From Flavobacterium album (GTDB taxonomy: Bacteria; Bacteroidota; Bacteroidia; Flavobacteriales; Flavobacteriaceae), in assembly GCF_003096035.1 (NCBI RefSeq), contig NZ_CP029186.1:2958001-3022000 (forward strand): a stretch of DNA of 64,000 nt. Reading direction: 5' to 3'. The position numbers and the translations under genes were made by a program. Below the pieces are notes generated by a model. It had not been told where the DNA came from. It saw only the letters and a list, made by a program, of their open reading frames with translations, and did not search any database. Positions 18,545-26,402 of this stretch are shown here, piece by piece (position 1 is the stretch's first letter; the number at the start of each line of letters is the position of its first letter).

Positions 18545-19810
18545 TCAGGTTTTGGAACGTTTATCTGGCCTGATGATCATGCGCAATGACTGGTCCTTGG
18601 AGAAGTAAGCAATCATCCAGTTGTAGAAAGTCGTTACCCTGTTGCGGTAGCTTATGAGCGACATCAGGTGGATGAACAGCCACATCAGCCAGGCGATAAA
18701 GCCTTTAAAGTGCATTTTTGGCTTTGGTAAATCTACCACAGCTTTATTCTTGCCTATAATTGCCATAGAGCCTTTATCATGGTATTTAAAGGCTTTTAGC
18801 GGCTTGCTTTTCAGTTCGTTCTTAAAGTTTTTGGCGAGGTTAAGCCCCTGTTGTATAGCAACCTGCGCAACCTGCGGATGCCCGTCAGGGAAAGCCGTAT
18901 CGGTAAGCTGAATGCAGGTATCGCCAATGGAATAAATATTATCGGTATTTACTACTTTATTATAGGCATCTACGCTCATCCTACGGCCGCGGCCATAGCT
19001 TTCTGCCGGTATGCCCTCGAATATTTTTGCCGATACTCCTGCCGCCCAGATAAGGTTTTTTGAATAGATGGTCTCGCCGGTATTTAAGTGAACGGTATCC
19101 TCGGTATAGTCAGTCACACGGCAATGAAGTTTTACGATAACGCCCATTTTAGTCAGGGCTTTCAGCGTGTCTTCCTGTGATTTTTTGCTCATAGGGGAAA
19201 GCAATGCGTCGCCGCCGTCCACAAGATAAATGTTGCTTACGCTCGTAGAAAGTTCGGGATATTCCCTACGCAGGATGCCGCTGCGCATTTCGGCAAACAT
19301 ACCTGATACTTCTACTCCCGTTGGCCCTCCACCGGCAACTACTATATTAAGGTACTTGCGGCGTTCCCTGCTGTTTTTACAAATAGATGCCCTTTCCATG
19401 CGTTGCAATAACTTGTTGCGCATCTCTATGGCATCATTCAGGGTTTTCATTGGAATGGAATTTTTTCGGACATTCTCCATCCCGAAATAGTTGGTTTCGG
19501 CACCGGTCGCAAATATAAGGCGGTCGTATTCCAGTTCGCCGTTATGCAGCACAACTTTGTTTTCGGCAGTGTTTACCGAGATTACCTCTCCCAGCCTGAA
19601 GTGAACATTCCTTGTACCCGAAAAAAGTTTCCTGAAAGGATAGCTGATACTGGATGGTTCAAGATAGGCTGTTGCCACCTGGTAGATCAGCGGAGGAAAA
19701 AAATTATAATTATTTTTATCAACCAAAGTTACATCAAAGTTCTTATCCCCGGCGAGGCCTTTTGCAAGATTGATACCGGCAAACCCTCCTCCTATTATAA
19801 CTATTTTCAT
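18545..19810 (-). CDS. Type II NADH dehydrogenase (NDH-2)-like FAD oxidoreductase
   Basis: 421 aa from the ATG at 19810, placed so that the protein begins MKIVIIGGGFAGINLAKGL with the FAD-binding GxGxxG at the extreme N-terminus; an upstream in-frame extension to 19885 is rejected. The second dinucleotide motif VVAGGGPTGVEVSGMFAEM (NADH site) and YSIGDTCI (FAD) are present. The C-terminal amphipathic/hydrophobic stretch KGFIAWLMWLFIHLMSLISY would bind the membrane. Such enzymes pass electrons from NADH to quinone without pumping protons. The 242-bp region before it, shared with the divergent YihY gene, holds no recognised site. Confidence 0.92.
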   Translation of the reverse strand: MKIVIIGGGFAGINLAKGLAGDKNFDVTLVDKNNYNFFPPLIYQVATAYLEPSSISYPFRKLFSGTRNVHFRLGEVISVNTAENKVVLHNGELEYDRLIFATGAETNYFGMENVRKNSIPMKTLNDAIEMRNKLLQRMERASICKNSRERRKYLNIVVAGGGPTGVEVSGMFAEMRSGILRREYPELSTSVSNIYLVDGGDALLSPMSKKSQEDTLKALTKMGVIVKLHCRVTDYTEDTVHLNTGETIYSKNLIWAAGVSAKIFEGIPAESYGRGRRMSVDAYNKVVNTDNIYSIGDTCIQLTDTAFPDGHPQVAQVAIQQGLNLAKNFKNELKSKPLKAFKYHDKGSMAIIGKNKAVVDLPKPKMHFKGFIAWLMWLFIHLMSLISYRNRVTTFYNWMIAYFSKDQSLRMIIRPDKRSKT

Positions 19811-20052
19811 GAAATTTTTTTTATGCAGGTTAGAATACTGCTGCTTAACACCAATAAAGTTATGGATTTTACTGTTAGCACACAATGATTTTAGCCCATC
19901 ACTTTTAAATTTATGAAATAATTGGCTATTTTAAATTGTAAGTTAATTCTTTAGCACAAAACTCCGCAGTCGTGATATTATAATTTTATAGTTATGTTAA
20001 TATTGTAGTATTTGCCTGATGCTATGCTTATTTTTATGGTAAAGATCCAGAA

Positions 20053-21027
20053 ATGAAAAACGTTTTCAGCAAAAACACATTTAAAAATATTAAATGTATC
20101 TTAATTGACACATTTAAAGGCTTTACGAACGACAAGGGGCTGAAGCTGAGCGCCTCCCTCTCCTATTATACCGTATTTTCTATGGCGCCGCTGCTGCTGC
20201 TTATTATATCGCTTGCGGGGGCATTTTTTGGAAGAGAGGCCAGTGAGGGTAAAATATTCGAGGAGATAAACGGCCTCATTGGCAGTGAAGCAGCCCTGCA
20301 GGTTCAACAGATCATCAAAAATCTTGAGCTTTCGGGTAAAACTACATTATCGGTAATCATCGGTTCTATTACACTTATAATTGGTGCAACAACGGTTTTT
20401 GGCGAAATACAGGATTCGATCAATATCATTTGGAAAGTAAAGGCCAAACCGAAAAGAGGGTGGGTAAAGCTACTGAAAGACAGGCTGCTTTCAGGTTCCT
20501 TAATTGTTGGGCTTGGATTTTTGCTTATTGTTACCTTGATGGTAAATGGTGTACTACTGGCGCTTAGCGACATGCTCAGAGCACGCTTCCCTGACCTTAC
20601 TATAATCATTTTGAATATTGTCAATCTGGTGATTAGTTTTGGTGTAATTACAATACTTTTCGGGGTAATATTCAAAGTGCTGCCGGATGCTAAGATCGCA
20701 TGGAAGCACGTGAGGGCCGGAGCCTTCTTTACAGCCTGCCTCTTCCTGTTGGGCCGTTACCTGATAGGGTTATACATTGAAACCACAGCTGCAGGATCTC
20801 CCTATGGTGCCGCAGGGTCTATAATAATCATTCTTCTTTGGGTGTACTATACGGCAGCAATACTCTATTTTGGGGCGGAATTTACAAGGGCCTATACGAG
20901 TTTCAAAGGCGCACGCATTGAGCCTGCCGACTATGCCGTATATGTGGAGCAAAAAGAGACAGAGCGCGACGTGAAGTTCATACCGCCTATGCCCTCCTCG
21001 CTTGACGACGAAAAAAAAAAGCAGTAA
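20053..21027 (+). CDS. YihY/virulence factor BrkB family inner-membrane protein
   Basis: 324 aa. The family's N-terminal signature LSASLSYYTVFSMAPLLLLI (about 28-47) is followed by about six membrane helices, GATTVFGEIQDSINIIW, KVLPDAKIAWKHVRAGAFFTA and the conserved GSPYGAAGSIIIILLWVYYTA. The C-terminal tail is soluble and ends in Lys-rich sequence. The family function is not firmly known, though it was once misnamed RNase BN. Stands alone. Confidence 0.92.
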   Translation: MKNVFSKNTFKNIKCILIDTFKGFTNDKGLKLSASLSYYTVFSMAPLLLLIISLAGAFFGREASEGKIFEEINGLIGSEAALQVQQIIKNLELSGKTTLSVIIGSITLIIGATTVFGEIQDSINIIWKVKAKPKRGWVKLLKDRLLSGSLIVGLGFLLIVTLMVNGVLLALSDMLRARFPDLTIIILNIVNLVISFGVITILFGVIFKVLPDAKIAWKHVRAGAFFTACLFLLGRYLIGLYIETTAAGSPYGAAGSIIIILLWVYYTAAILYFGAEFTRAYTSFKGARIEPADYAVYVEQKETERDVKFIPPMPSSLDDEKKKQ

Positions 21028-21121
21028 TCCCAGGCTATACCTCAAGTGTTATAATCAATACGTAAATGGCCTTTGTGCAAAATTCCCTGTGTTAAACCGG
21101 CTGTAAAAATCTGCTATTGCC

Positions 21122-21129
21122 TACATTTG
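21122..21129 (+). promoter_or_regulatory. -7 promoter box for the DUF3817-mscS operon
   Basis: TACATTTG, exact consensus, 16 nt before the ATG at 21146. Confidence 0.65.
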
Positions 21130-21145
21130 CAGAAATTTTTATACC

Positions 21146-21433
21146 ATGATACGCCTGTTTAAGATAATAGCTACCCTTGAGGGTATTTCTGCACTGATTT
21201 TATTTTTTGTTGCAATGCCGCTAAAATACATTTGGGATACACCGGAATACATTCGCCCTACCGGCATGGCGCACGGTGTGCTGTTCACGATCTATATTAT
21301 TTTTGCCACAATGCTGAAGTTTGAAATGAACTGGCCGTGGAAAAAATTTATCATAATCTGTCTCGCGTCAATACCTCCATTTGGTACTTTTATAATGGAA
21401 TGGAAATACCTCAGAACTCCATCAAATTCATAA
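21146..21433 (+). CDS. DUF3817 small integral membrane protein
   Basis: 95 aa with three membrane helices. The family pattern is LEGISALILFFVAMPLKY at the start, then GMAHGVLFTIYI in the middle and SIPPFGTFIMEWKY at the end. DUF3817 proteins have no assigned biochemical role. It abuts the mscS gene with no intergenic base (TAA then ATG), implying co-translation. Confidence 0.88.
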   Translation: MIRLFKIIATLEGISALILFFVAMPLKYIWDTPEYIRPTGMAHGVLFTIYIIFATMLKFEMNWPWKKFIIICLASIPPFGTFIMEWKYLRTPSNS

Positions 21434-22678
21434 ATGGATTATTTCAACTGGGCATATAAGGCACTTAGGGCGCTCGAATTCGGGCGCACTACATCATTGT
21501 ATGGCAACCTGGCAGTAAATCTTGTTGTTATAACCGTTATTGCCCTTATTCTGGATTTTGTTTTTAAAAAGATACTCGTATTTGCCCTGGCAGTGGTCGC
21601 CCGCCGCACGGAAACTACTTTCGATGATTTCCTCGTTGAGAACAAGACGGCAAAATATGTTGCCCACCTTATTCCGCTCTATTTTATTTATAAAGTACTC
21701 CCCATCGTCCTGAAGGATTTTATTTATTGGGAGAACATGATCTCAAAAGGTACCTCGATATCTATTATCATGCTCAGCCTCTGGATCATCAGGAGTATTT
21801 TCAACGCGTTGAAAGATTACCTTAAGCAGCAGCCTGATTACAATGATAAGCCCATCGACAGTTATATACAGGTTGTAATGCTGGTGCTGTGGGTATTCGG
21901 GATAACCGGGATTATACTGATACTATTTAATACTACGATTACTTTTCTACTAGGAACTTTCGGTACGATATCTGCCATAATTATTGTGGTATTCAAAGAT
22001 ACCATCCTTGGGTTTGTGGCAAGTATACAGGTTACGGTAAACGACATCGTACGCATAGGCGACTGGATAACCATTGAAAAGTTCGGCGCCGATGGCTATG
22101 TTATTGAGATCAACCTCGCTACGGTAAAGGTGCAGAACTTTGACCACACCACTACTACCGTACCCACCTACAGCCTGATCTCCGACTCGTTCAAGAACTG
22201 GCGCGGAATGATGGATTCGGATGGCAGGCGCATCAAAAGGCATATACTGATTAAGGCCAATAGCGTGCGTTTCATCCACCGCGATGAAATTGAAGACCTT
22301 AGCAAAATACAGCTGATTTCTGAATACCTGCTGCACCGACAGGCTGATATCGACAAGTGGAATCGCGAAAACAATATTGATAAGTCACTATCCATAAACG
22401 GCCGAAACCTCACTAATCTCGGGATATTCCGTAAATACATCAACAGCTATATTGAGACGCATCCCGGCGCTAATAAGGACCTGACTATCATGTGCCGCCA
22501 CCTGCAGCCCACCGAAAAAGGCATCCCTATTGAGATCTATCTTTTTACTTCTGATAAGCGCTGGCTGAATTACGAATATATCATGGCCGATATTTTTGAC
22601 CACGTGATTGCTTCTGTAGCGTATTTCGGTTTGGAGATTTTTGAACTGCCTACGGGTAAAGGGTATATGGAGGAATAA
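21434..22678 (+). CDS. Mechanosensitive ion channel, MscS family (YbdG-like)
   Basis: 414 aa, the size of E. coli YbdG. N-terminal helices are followed by the pore-lining region FLLGTFGTISAIIIVVFKDTILGFVASIQV and the beta domain VRIGDWITIEKFGADGYVIEINLATVKVQNFD. The C-terminal cytoplasmic cage ends near LEIFELPTGKGY. It would open under membrane tension to release solutes on osmotic downshift. It starts immediately after the DUF3817 stop. Confidence 0.93.
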   Translation: MDYFNWAYKALRALEFGRTTSLYGNLAVNLVVITVIALILDFVFKKILVFALAVVARRTETTFDDFLVENKTAKYVAHLIPLYFIYKVLPIVLKDFIYWENMISKGTSISIIMLSLWIIRSIFNALKDYLKQQPDYNDKPIDSYIQVVMLVLWVFGITGIILILFNTTITFLLGTFGTISAIIIVVFKDTILGFVASIQVTVNDIVRIGDWITIEKFGADGYVIEINLATVKVQNFDHTTTTVPTYSLISDSFKNWRGMMDSDGRRIKRHILIKANSVRFIHRDEIEDLSKIQLISEYLLHRQADIDKWNRENNIDKSLSINGRNLTNLGIFRKYINSYIETHPGANKDLTIMCRHLQPTEKGIPIEIYLFTSDKRWLNYEYIMADIFDHVIASVAYFGLEIFELPTGKGYMEE

Positions 22679-22679
22679 A

Positions 22680-23020
22680 CTCTTCTTTTGTCTTGAAACA
22701 AAAGAAGTAAAAGTTCAAGGCTTCAAATTTTTCACTTAAAATCTACAGCAAATTTCTCCCCTCGCAACCCGAGCCGCTCGAACAAGTTCTTCGCTCGCGG
22801 GTCGCTCTCCTTCTCCCAACGCCGAACCTTCCCTTAATTTTTACGCGAAAAATTTAAGGCCGAGCTTCACTCATAATCGCTCACTCAAATGACAGTCAAT
22901 TTCCGTCCGAGTGAAGCTCGCGTGAGCGATCGCAGCGGCATCCCCGTAGCTGTTGAGGGATAAAGTGGAGAGCGCGACGGCGTATCCCCGATAGTTATCG
23001 GGAGGAGCCGGCACGCCCTT
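22680..23020. repeat. Complex intergenic repeat element, possible structured RNA
   Basis: This 430-bp gene-free gap holds a mosaic of inverted repeats. CTTCTTTTGT/ACAAAAGAAG (22682-22691/22698-22707) comes first, then a CCTTAA...TTAAGG hairpin near 22832-22859. CGAGCTTCACTC (22861-22872) pairs with GAGTGAAGCTCG (22909-22920), and TCGCTCAC (22877-22884) with GTGAGCGA (22922-22929); these two pairs interleave. A CCCGATA/TATCGGG hairpin is near 22987-23002. The wording resembles a repeat I recall from other flavobacterial genomes and could be related to the Rfam Flavo-1 RNA; neither was checked. Confidence 0.55.
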
Positions 23021-23107
23021 GAAAAGATATTGGATTATCAGACCTTTAGACTTTTGGAATACCTAAAGTTTCGAATTTATTTTTTGGAATTCGGAATTTC
23101 AGAAAAA

Positions 23108-23500
23108 CTACGGCTTTAATATCCTGTCCTTCACATATTCTATCCTGGTCTTGCCGTGGGCGGAAGGGCGGCCAAAACTGTCGAGGTTGACCATAGTGAT
23201 ATTATCTACCGTAATAATCTTTTCCTGTGTCATTTTGTTGCGCACTTCAGAGCGTAGTACTAATGATGTTTTTCCGAAACGCACCACATCAATGCCTATC
23301 TCGATAATATCGCCCTGTTTTGCCGAGCTCATAAAGTTGATTTCTGACATGTGCTTGGTCACGATCCGTTGGTTTTCAAGCTGTATGATGGAGTATAATG
23401 CAGCTTCCTCATCTATCCATGCGAGCAGCCTGCCGCCAAATAAGGTACCATTGGGGTTAAGGTCTTCGGGTTTTACCCATTTGCGTGTGTGGAATCTCAT
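23108..23500 (-). CDS. Acyl-CoA thioesterase (hotdog fold)
   Basis: 130 aa. The hotdog acyl-CoA hydrolase pattern is seen in NPNGTLFGGRLLAWIDEEAALYS (about 15-37), with the Asp/Glu of the active site, then EINFMSSAKQGDIIEIGIDVVRFGKTSLVL and ITVDNITMVNLD. It hydrolyses acyl-CoA thioesters, with chain length unknown. Its start overlaps the Nudix stop by 4 bp, so the two are co-translated. The C-terminal tail is short compared with YciA. Confidence 0.88.
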   Translation of the reverse strand: MRFHTRKWVKPEDLNPNGTLFGGRLLAWIDEEAALYSIIQLENQRIVTKHMSEINFMSSAKQGDIIEIGIDVVRFGKTSLVLRSEVRNKMTQEKIITVDNITMVNLDSFGRPSAHGKTRIEYVKDRILKP

Positions 23501-23916
23501 AGCGTGTACTTTTGTAAGGCTAAAGTTACGATATCTGCATGGTCAAATGCTAATTCCGGCAGGACTTTAACCGAAAACCATTTCGCTTCGGCAGCATCAT
23601 CAGCGGCTACGGCAACGGCATTTTCTTCAGCAAAACCTACATAAACAACAGATACAGTATGCTGCCTTGGGTCACGACCCGGCTTTCCGAACGCGCCAAG
23701 CTGCTCCAGCTCCCTTACTACAAGCCCTGTCTCTTCGCTGAGCTCGCGGCGGGCAGCATCGGGAAGGTCTTCGCCCTCATCTACAAATCCGCCGGGGATA
23801 GCCCATTGGCCTTTAAAGGGTTCGTTCTTGCGTTTTATGAAAAGTATCTCGTGGCCTGTGCCTGCCTTACGGAAGATTACGGCGTCGGTGGTGACAAGTA
23901 TTTTTGAAGTTCTCAT
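23497..23916 (-). CDS. Nudix hydrolase
   Basis: 139 aa. A perfect Nudix box (GX5EX7REUXEEXGU) is present, starting GFVDEGEDLPDAARREL and continuing SEETGL, at about residues 42-64. The family cleaves nucleoside diphosphates linked to another group; ADP-ribose pyrophosphatase or similar is plausible but not determinable. First gene of a two-gene unit with the thioesterase, with a -7 box 15 nt upstream. Confidence 0.93.
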   Translation of the reverse strand: MRTSKILVTTDAVIFRKAGTGHEILFIKRKNEPFKGQWAIPGGFVDEGEDLPDAARRELSEETGLVVRELEQLGAFGKPGRDPRQHTVSVVYVGFAEENAVAVAADDAAEAKWFSVKVLPELAFDHADIVTLALQKYTL

Positions 23917-23931
23917 TCTTTATTTTCTTAT

Positions 23932-23939
23932 CCAAAATT
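23932..23939 (-). promoter_or_regulatory. -7 promoter box for the Nudix-thioesterase unit
   Basis: TAATTTTG on the minus strand, exact consensus, 15 nt before the ATG at 23916, implying a very short leader. Confidence 0.55.
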
Positions 23940-24068
23940 ACGGAATAAGCTATATCTTTTTGAGATATCATAAATGATTTTGTTTATAGTGGTATTTAAC
24001 TATACCGCAGAGATGAGCAAAGGAGACGCGAAGATTCAAAGTTTTAGACGGTTGAGAACTCAAAGTCA

Positions 24069-24215
24069 TTCTGCTAAAGCAGAATTTGGGGATTAATTTC
24101 ACGCAAAGCCGCGAAGACGCAAAGTTGAAGACCACACATTGCGTAGCAATAACTTTGCGGCTTATGGGCACATTGCGCCTGCATGAGTCTTAGCGGCTTT
24201 GCGCCTTTGCGTGAC
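24069..24215. repeat. Interspersed intergenic inverted repeat
   Basis: TTCTGC-TAAA-GCAGAA (24069-24084) is followed by an imperfect long inverted repeat, CACGCAAAGccgcgaagacGC (from 24100) against GCGCCTTTGCGTG (ending 24213), with a small ATTGC/GCAAT hairpin inside. The 'cgcaaagccgcgaag' wording is typical of flavobacterial intergenic repeats. The weak open frame 23968-24171 across it is not a gene. Confidence 0.6.
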
Positions 24216-24230
24216 AAAACCAAAGCCAAT

Positions 24231-24261
24231 AAAAAAGCTGCCTAAATAATTCAGGCAGCTT
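24231..24261 (-). terminator. Intrinsic terminator of the E1 alpha/beta gene
   Basis: Stem AAGCTGCCT / AGGCAGCTT (24235-24243, 24253-24261) with a T run on the minus strand (complement of the A run at 24231-24236). Confidence 0.8.
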
Positions 24262-24281
24262 ACTATGTTTCAATCCAAAAC

Positions 24282-26258
24282 TTAATAGGCCATTAACTCA
24301 AGCAACGCCCCTTCAAACCTGCCTTTTGATAGATACTGGTCTTCCAGCGCTTTGGTGAATGGAATAGCGCTCTCAAGGCTGCCTACACGTTTCACAGGGC
24401 CGTCGAGGTATTCGAAGCACTGCTCCATGATCATGGCCGAGATGTCGCTGGCCACACCGCCGAAAAGCGTATCTTCCTGTAGTATGATGACTTTACCGGT
24501 CTTTTTAACCGACCTGAATATCGTTTCCGTATCCAGCGGCTGCAGGGTACGCAGGTCGATAAGGTCGGCCTTGATGTCCGGGTTCTTGTCCAGTGTTTCT
24601 AGAGCCCAGTGTACGCCCGCACCAAACGAGATCACCGTTACATCCTCCCCTTCCCTGAGCATTGCTGCCTGCCCGAACGGGATCGTGTAGTAATCCTTAG
24701 GTACATCCTGGTAGGCGCTCCTGTATAGCGCTTTGTGCTCGAAGAACATCACCGGGTTCGGGTCGTTGATGGCTGTCGCCAAAAGGCCTTTGGCGTCATA
24801 CGGGAATGCAGGATACACCACCTTGAGTCCCGGGGTCTTGGTAAACCACGCCTCGTTGGTCTGTGAGTGGAACGGCCCCGCCTGAACGCCCGCGCCGCAA
24901 GGCATACGCACTACCACATCGGCGTTTTCCTGCCAGCGGTAATGCACCTTCGCAAGGTAGTTCACGATCGGGTTAAAGCCCGTGGACACAAAATCGGCGA
25001 ACTGCATCTCTATAACCGACTTCACGCCGTTGATCGAAAGCCCCATGCCTGCCGACACCACGGCCGACTCGCATATAGGAGTATTGCGTACGCGCTCCTT
25101 GCCGAATTGTGCCACAAAGCCATCGGTGATCTTGAACGCACCGCCATATTCGGCGATGTCCTGACCCATGATAACAAGGTTTTCGTGGCGCTCCATCGAC
25201 TGCCTTAACCCCTGCTGGATGGCATCGATCATACGTATATTTTCCACATCCGATGAAGGGTTAACCTCTTCATGCTGATAGGGTTTGTAAACATCATTTA
25301 ATTCTTCGCTCAAACTGGCTTCAATAGCCGGTTCGGCAGAAGCCTGCTGGTAATTCTCGTCGATTTCCTTTTTCAGCTCTGCGCGGATGGCATCGTCATT
25401 ATCGTCGGTCAGCACGCCTTCAGCTTTCAGGAACTTGCGGTAATTCTCTACCGGGTCTTTTACGGCCCAGGCATCCATCAGCTCCTGCGGAACGTACTTG
25501 GTACCGCTCGCCTCTTCGTGCCCGCGCATCCTGAACGTCTTGAATTCCAATAGTACCGGACGCGGGTTTTCGCGCATCGAGGTAGCCAGTTCCTCCAGCT
25601 TGGTGTACACCTCCAATATATTGTTACCGTCAAGGATGTGCGATTCCATACCGTAGCCAATGCCCTTGTCGGCCAGGTTCTCGCAGCGGTACTGCTCGTT
25701 GGTCGGCGTGGAAAGTCCGTAGCCGTTGTTCTCGATAATGAACATCACCGGAAGTTCCCACACGGCAGCAATGTTGAGCGCCTCGTGGAAATCGCCCTCG
25801 CTGGTAGCGCCCTCGCCGGTAAACACTGCGGTCACTTTGCCTTCCTTGCGAAGCTTGTGCGCCAACGCGATACCGTCGGCAACGCCAAGCTGCGGGCCCA
25901 GGTGCGATATCATCCCGATGATCTTGTACTCCTGCGTACCGAAGTGGAACGAGCGGTCGCGGCCCTTAGTAAAGCCGTTGGCCTTGCCCTGCCACTGCGA
26001 GAACAGGCGGTACAGCGGGATGTCGCGGCCGGTGAACACGCCCAGGTTGCGGTGCATCGGGAGAATGTATTCGTCTTTGCCCAGCACAGCGGTAACGCCC
26101 ACCGAGATAGCCTCCTGCCCAATGCCGGAGAACCACTTGGACACTTTGCCCTGGCGGATAAGAATAAGCATCTTCTCCTCTATCAGCCTTGGCTTTAGTA
26201 ATTTCTTATATAAATCGAGTAATTGTTCGTTGGTTAACTGTTTTCTATCGAAATTCAT
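24282..26258 (-). CDS. 2-oxoacid dehydrogenase E1, fused alpha and beta subunits
   Basis: 658 aa from the ATG at 26258; the TTG at 26291 is rejected as part of the -7 box. The N-terminal half is E1 alpha, with the thiamine-PP motif from GEGATSEGDFHEALN to IIENNGYG and the SFHFGTQEY region. From about residue 345 the E1 beta half follows (VIMGQDIAEYGGAFKIT, NTPICE, SFGAGVHWALE, LFGGVASDISAM). Such fusions are common in Bacteroidota for branched-chain 2-oxoacid or pyruvate dehydrogenase; the substrate is uncertain. E2 and E3 are not in this window. Confidence 0.93.
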   Translation of the reverse strand: MNFDRKQLTNEQLLDLYKKLLKPRLIEEKMLILIRQGKVSKWFSGIGQEAISVGVTAVLGKDEYILPMHRNLGVFTGRDIPLYRLFSQWQGKANGFTKGRDRSFHFGTQEYKIIGMISHLGPQLGVADGIALAHKLRKEGKVTAVFTGEGATSEGDFHEALNIAAVWELPVMFIIENNGYGLSTPTNEQYRCENLADKGIGYGMESHILDGNNILEVYTKLEELATSMRENPRPVLLEFKTFRMRGHEEASGTKYVPQELMDAWAVKDPVENYRKFLKAEGVLTDDNDDAIRAELKKEIDENYQQASAEPAIEASLSEELNDVYKPYQHEEVNPSSDVENIRMIDAIQQGLRQSMERHENLVIMGQDIAEYGGAFKITDGFVAQFGKERVRNTPICESAVVSAGMGLSINGVKSVIEMQFADFVSTGFNPIVNYLAKVHYRWQENADVVVRMPCGAGVQAGPFHSQTNEAWFTKTPGLKVVYPAFPYDAKGLLATAINDPNPVMFFEHKALYRSAYQDVPKDYYTIPFGQAAMLREGEDVTVISFGAGVHWALETLDKNPDIKADLIDLRTLQPLDTETIFRSVKKTGKVIILQEDTLFGGVASDISAMIMEQCFEYLDGPVKRVGSLESAIPFTKALEDQYLSKGRFEGALLELMAY

Positions 26259-26288
26259 CTTGTTTTTTGAATAATCGTTAAGGTTGCC

Positions 26289-26296
26289 CAAAAGTA
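26289..26296 (-). promoter_or_regulatory. -7 promoter box for the E1 fusion gene
   Basis: TACTTTTG on the minus strand, exact consensus, 30 nt before the ATG at 26258. Confidence 0.65.
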
Positions 26297-26402
26297 AGAA
26301 AATAACAGGAGGTAGGGAAAAATGTTATGGGAATTTATTTTTGTTAAAATTGTTAAGAAATTTTTTGTAGGTTTATATAAATAATTTTAACCTTACAAAC
26401 CA

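Noticed and set aside
22680..23020. CRISPR array
   Set aside because: Repeats are inverted, of different sequence and unevenly spaced, with no spacer pattern and no cas genes nearby.
23968..24171. 67-residue minus-strand ORF
   Set aside because: Built from an interspersed inverted repeat between genes.
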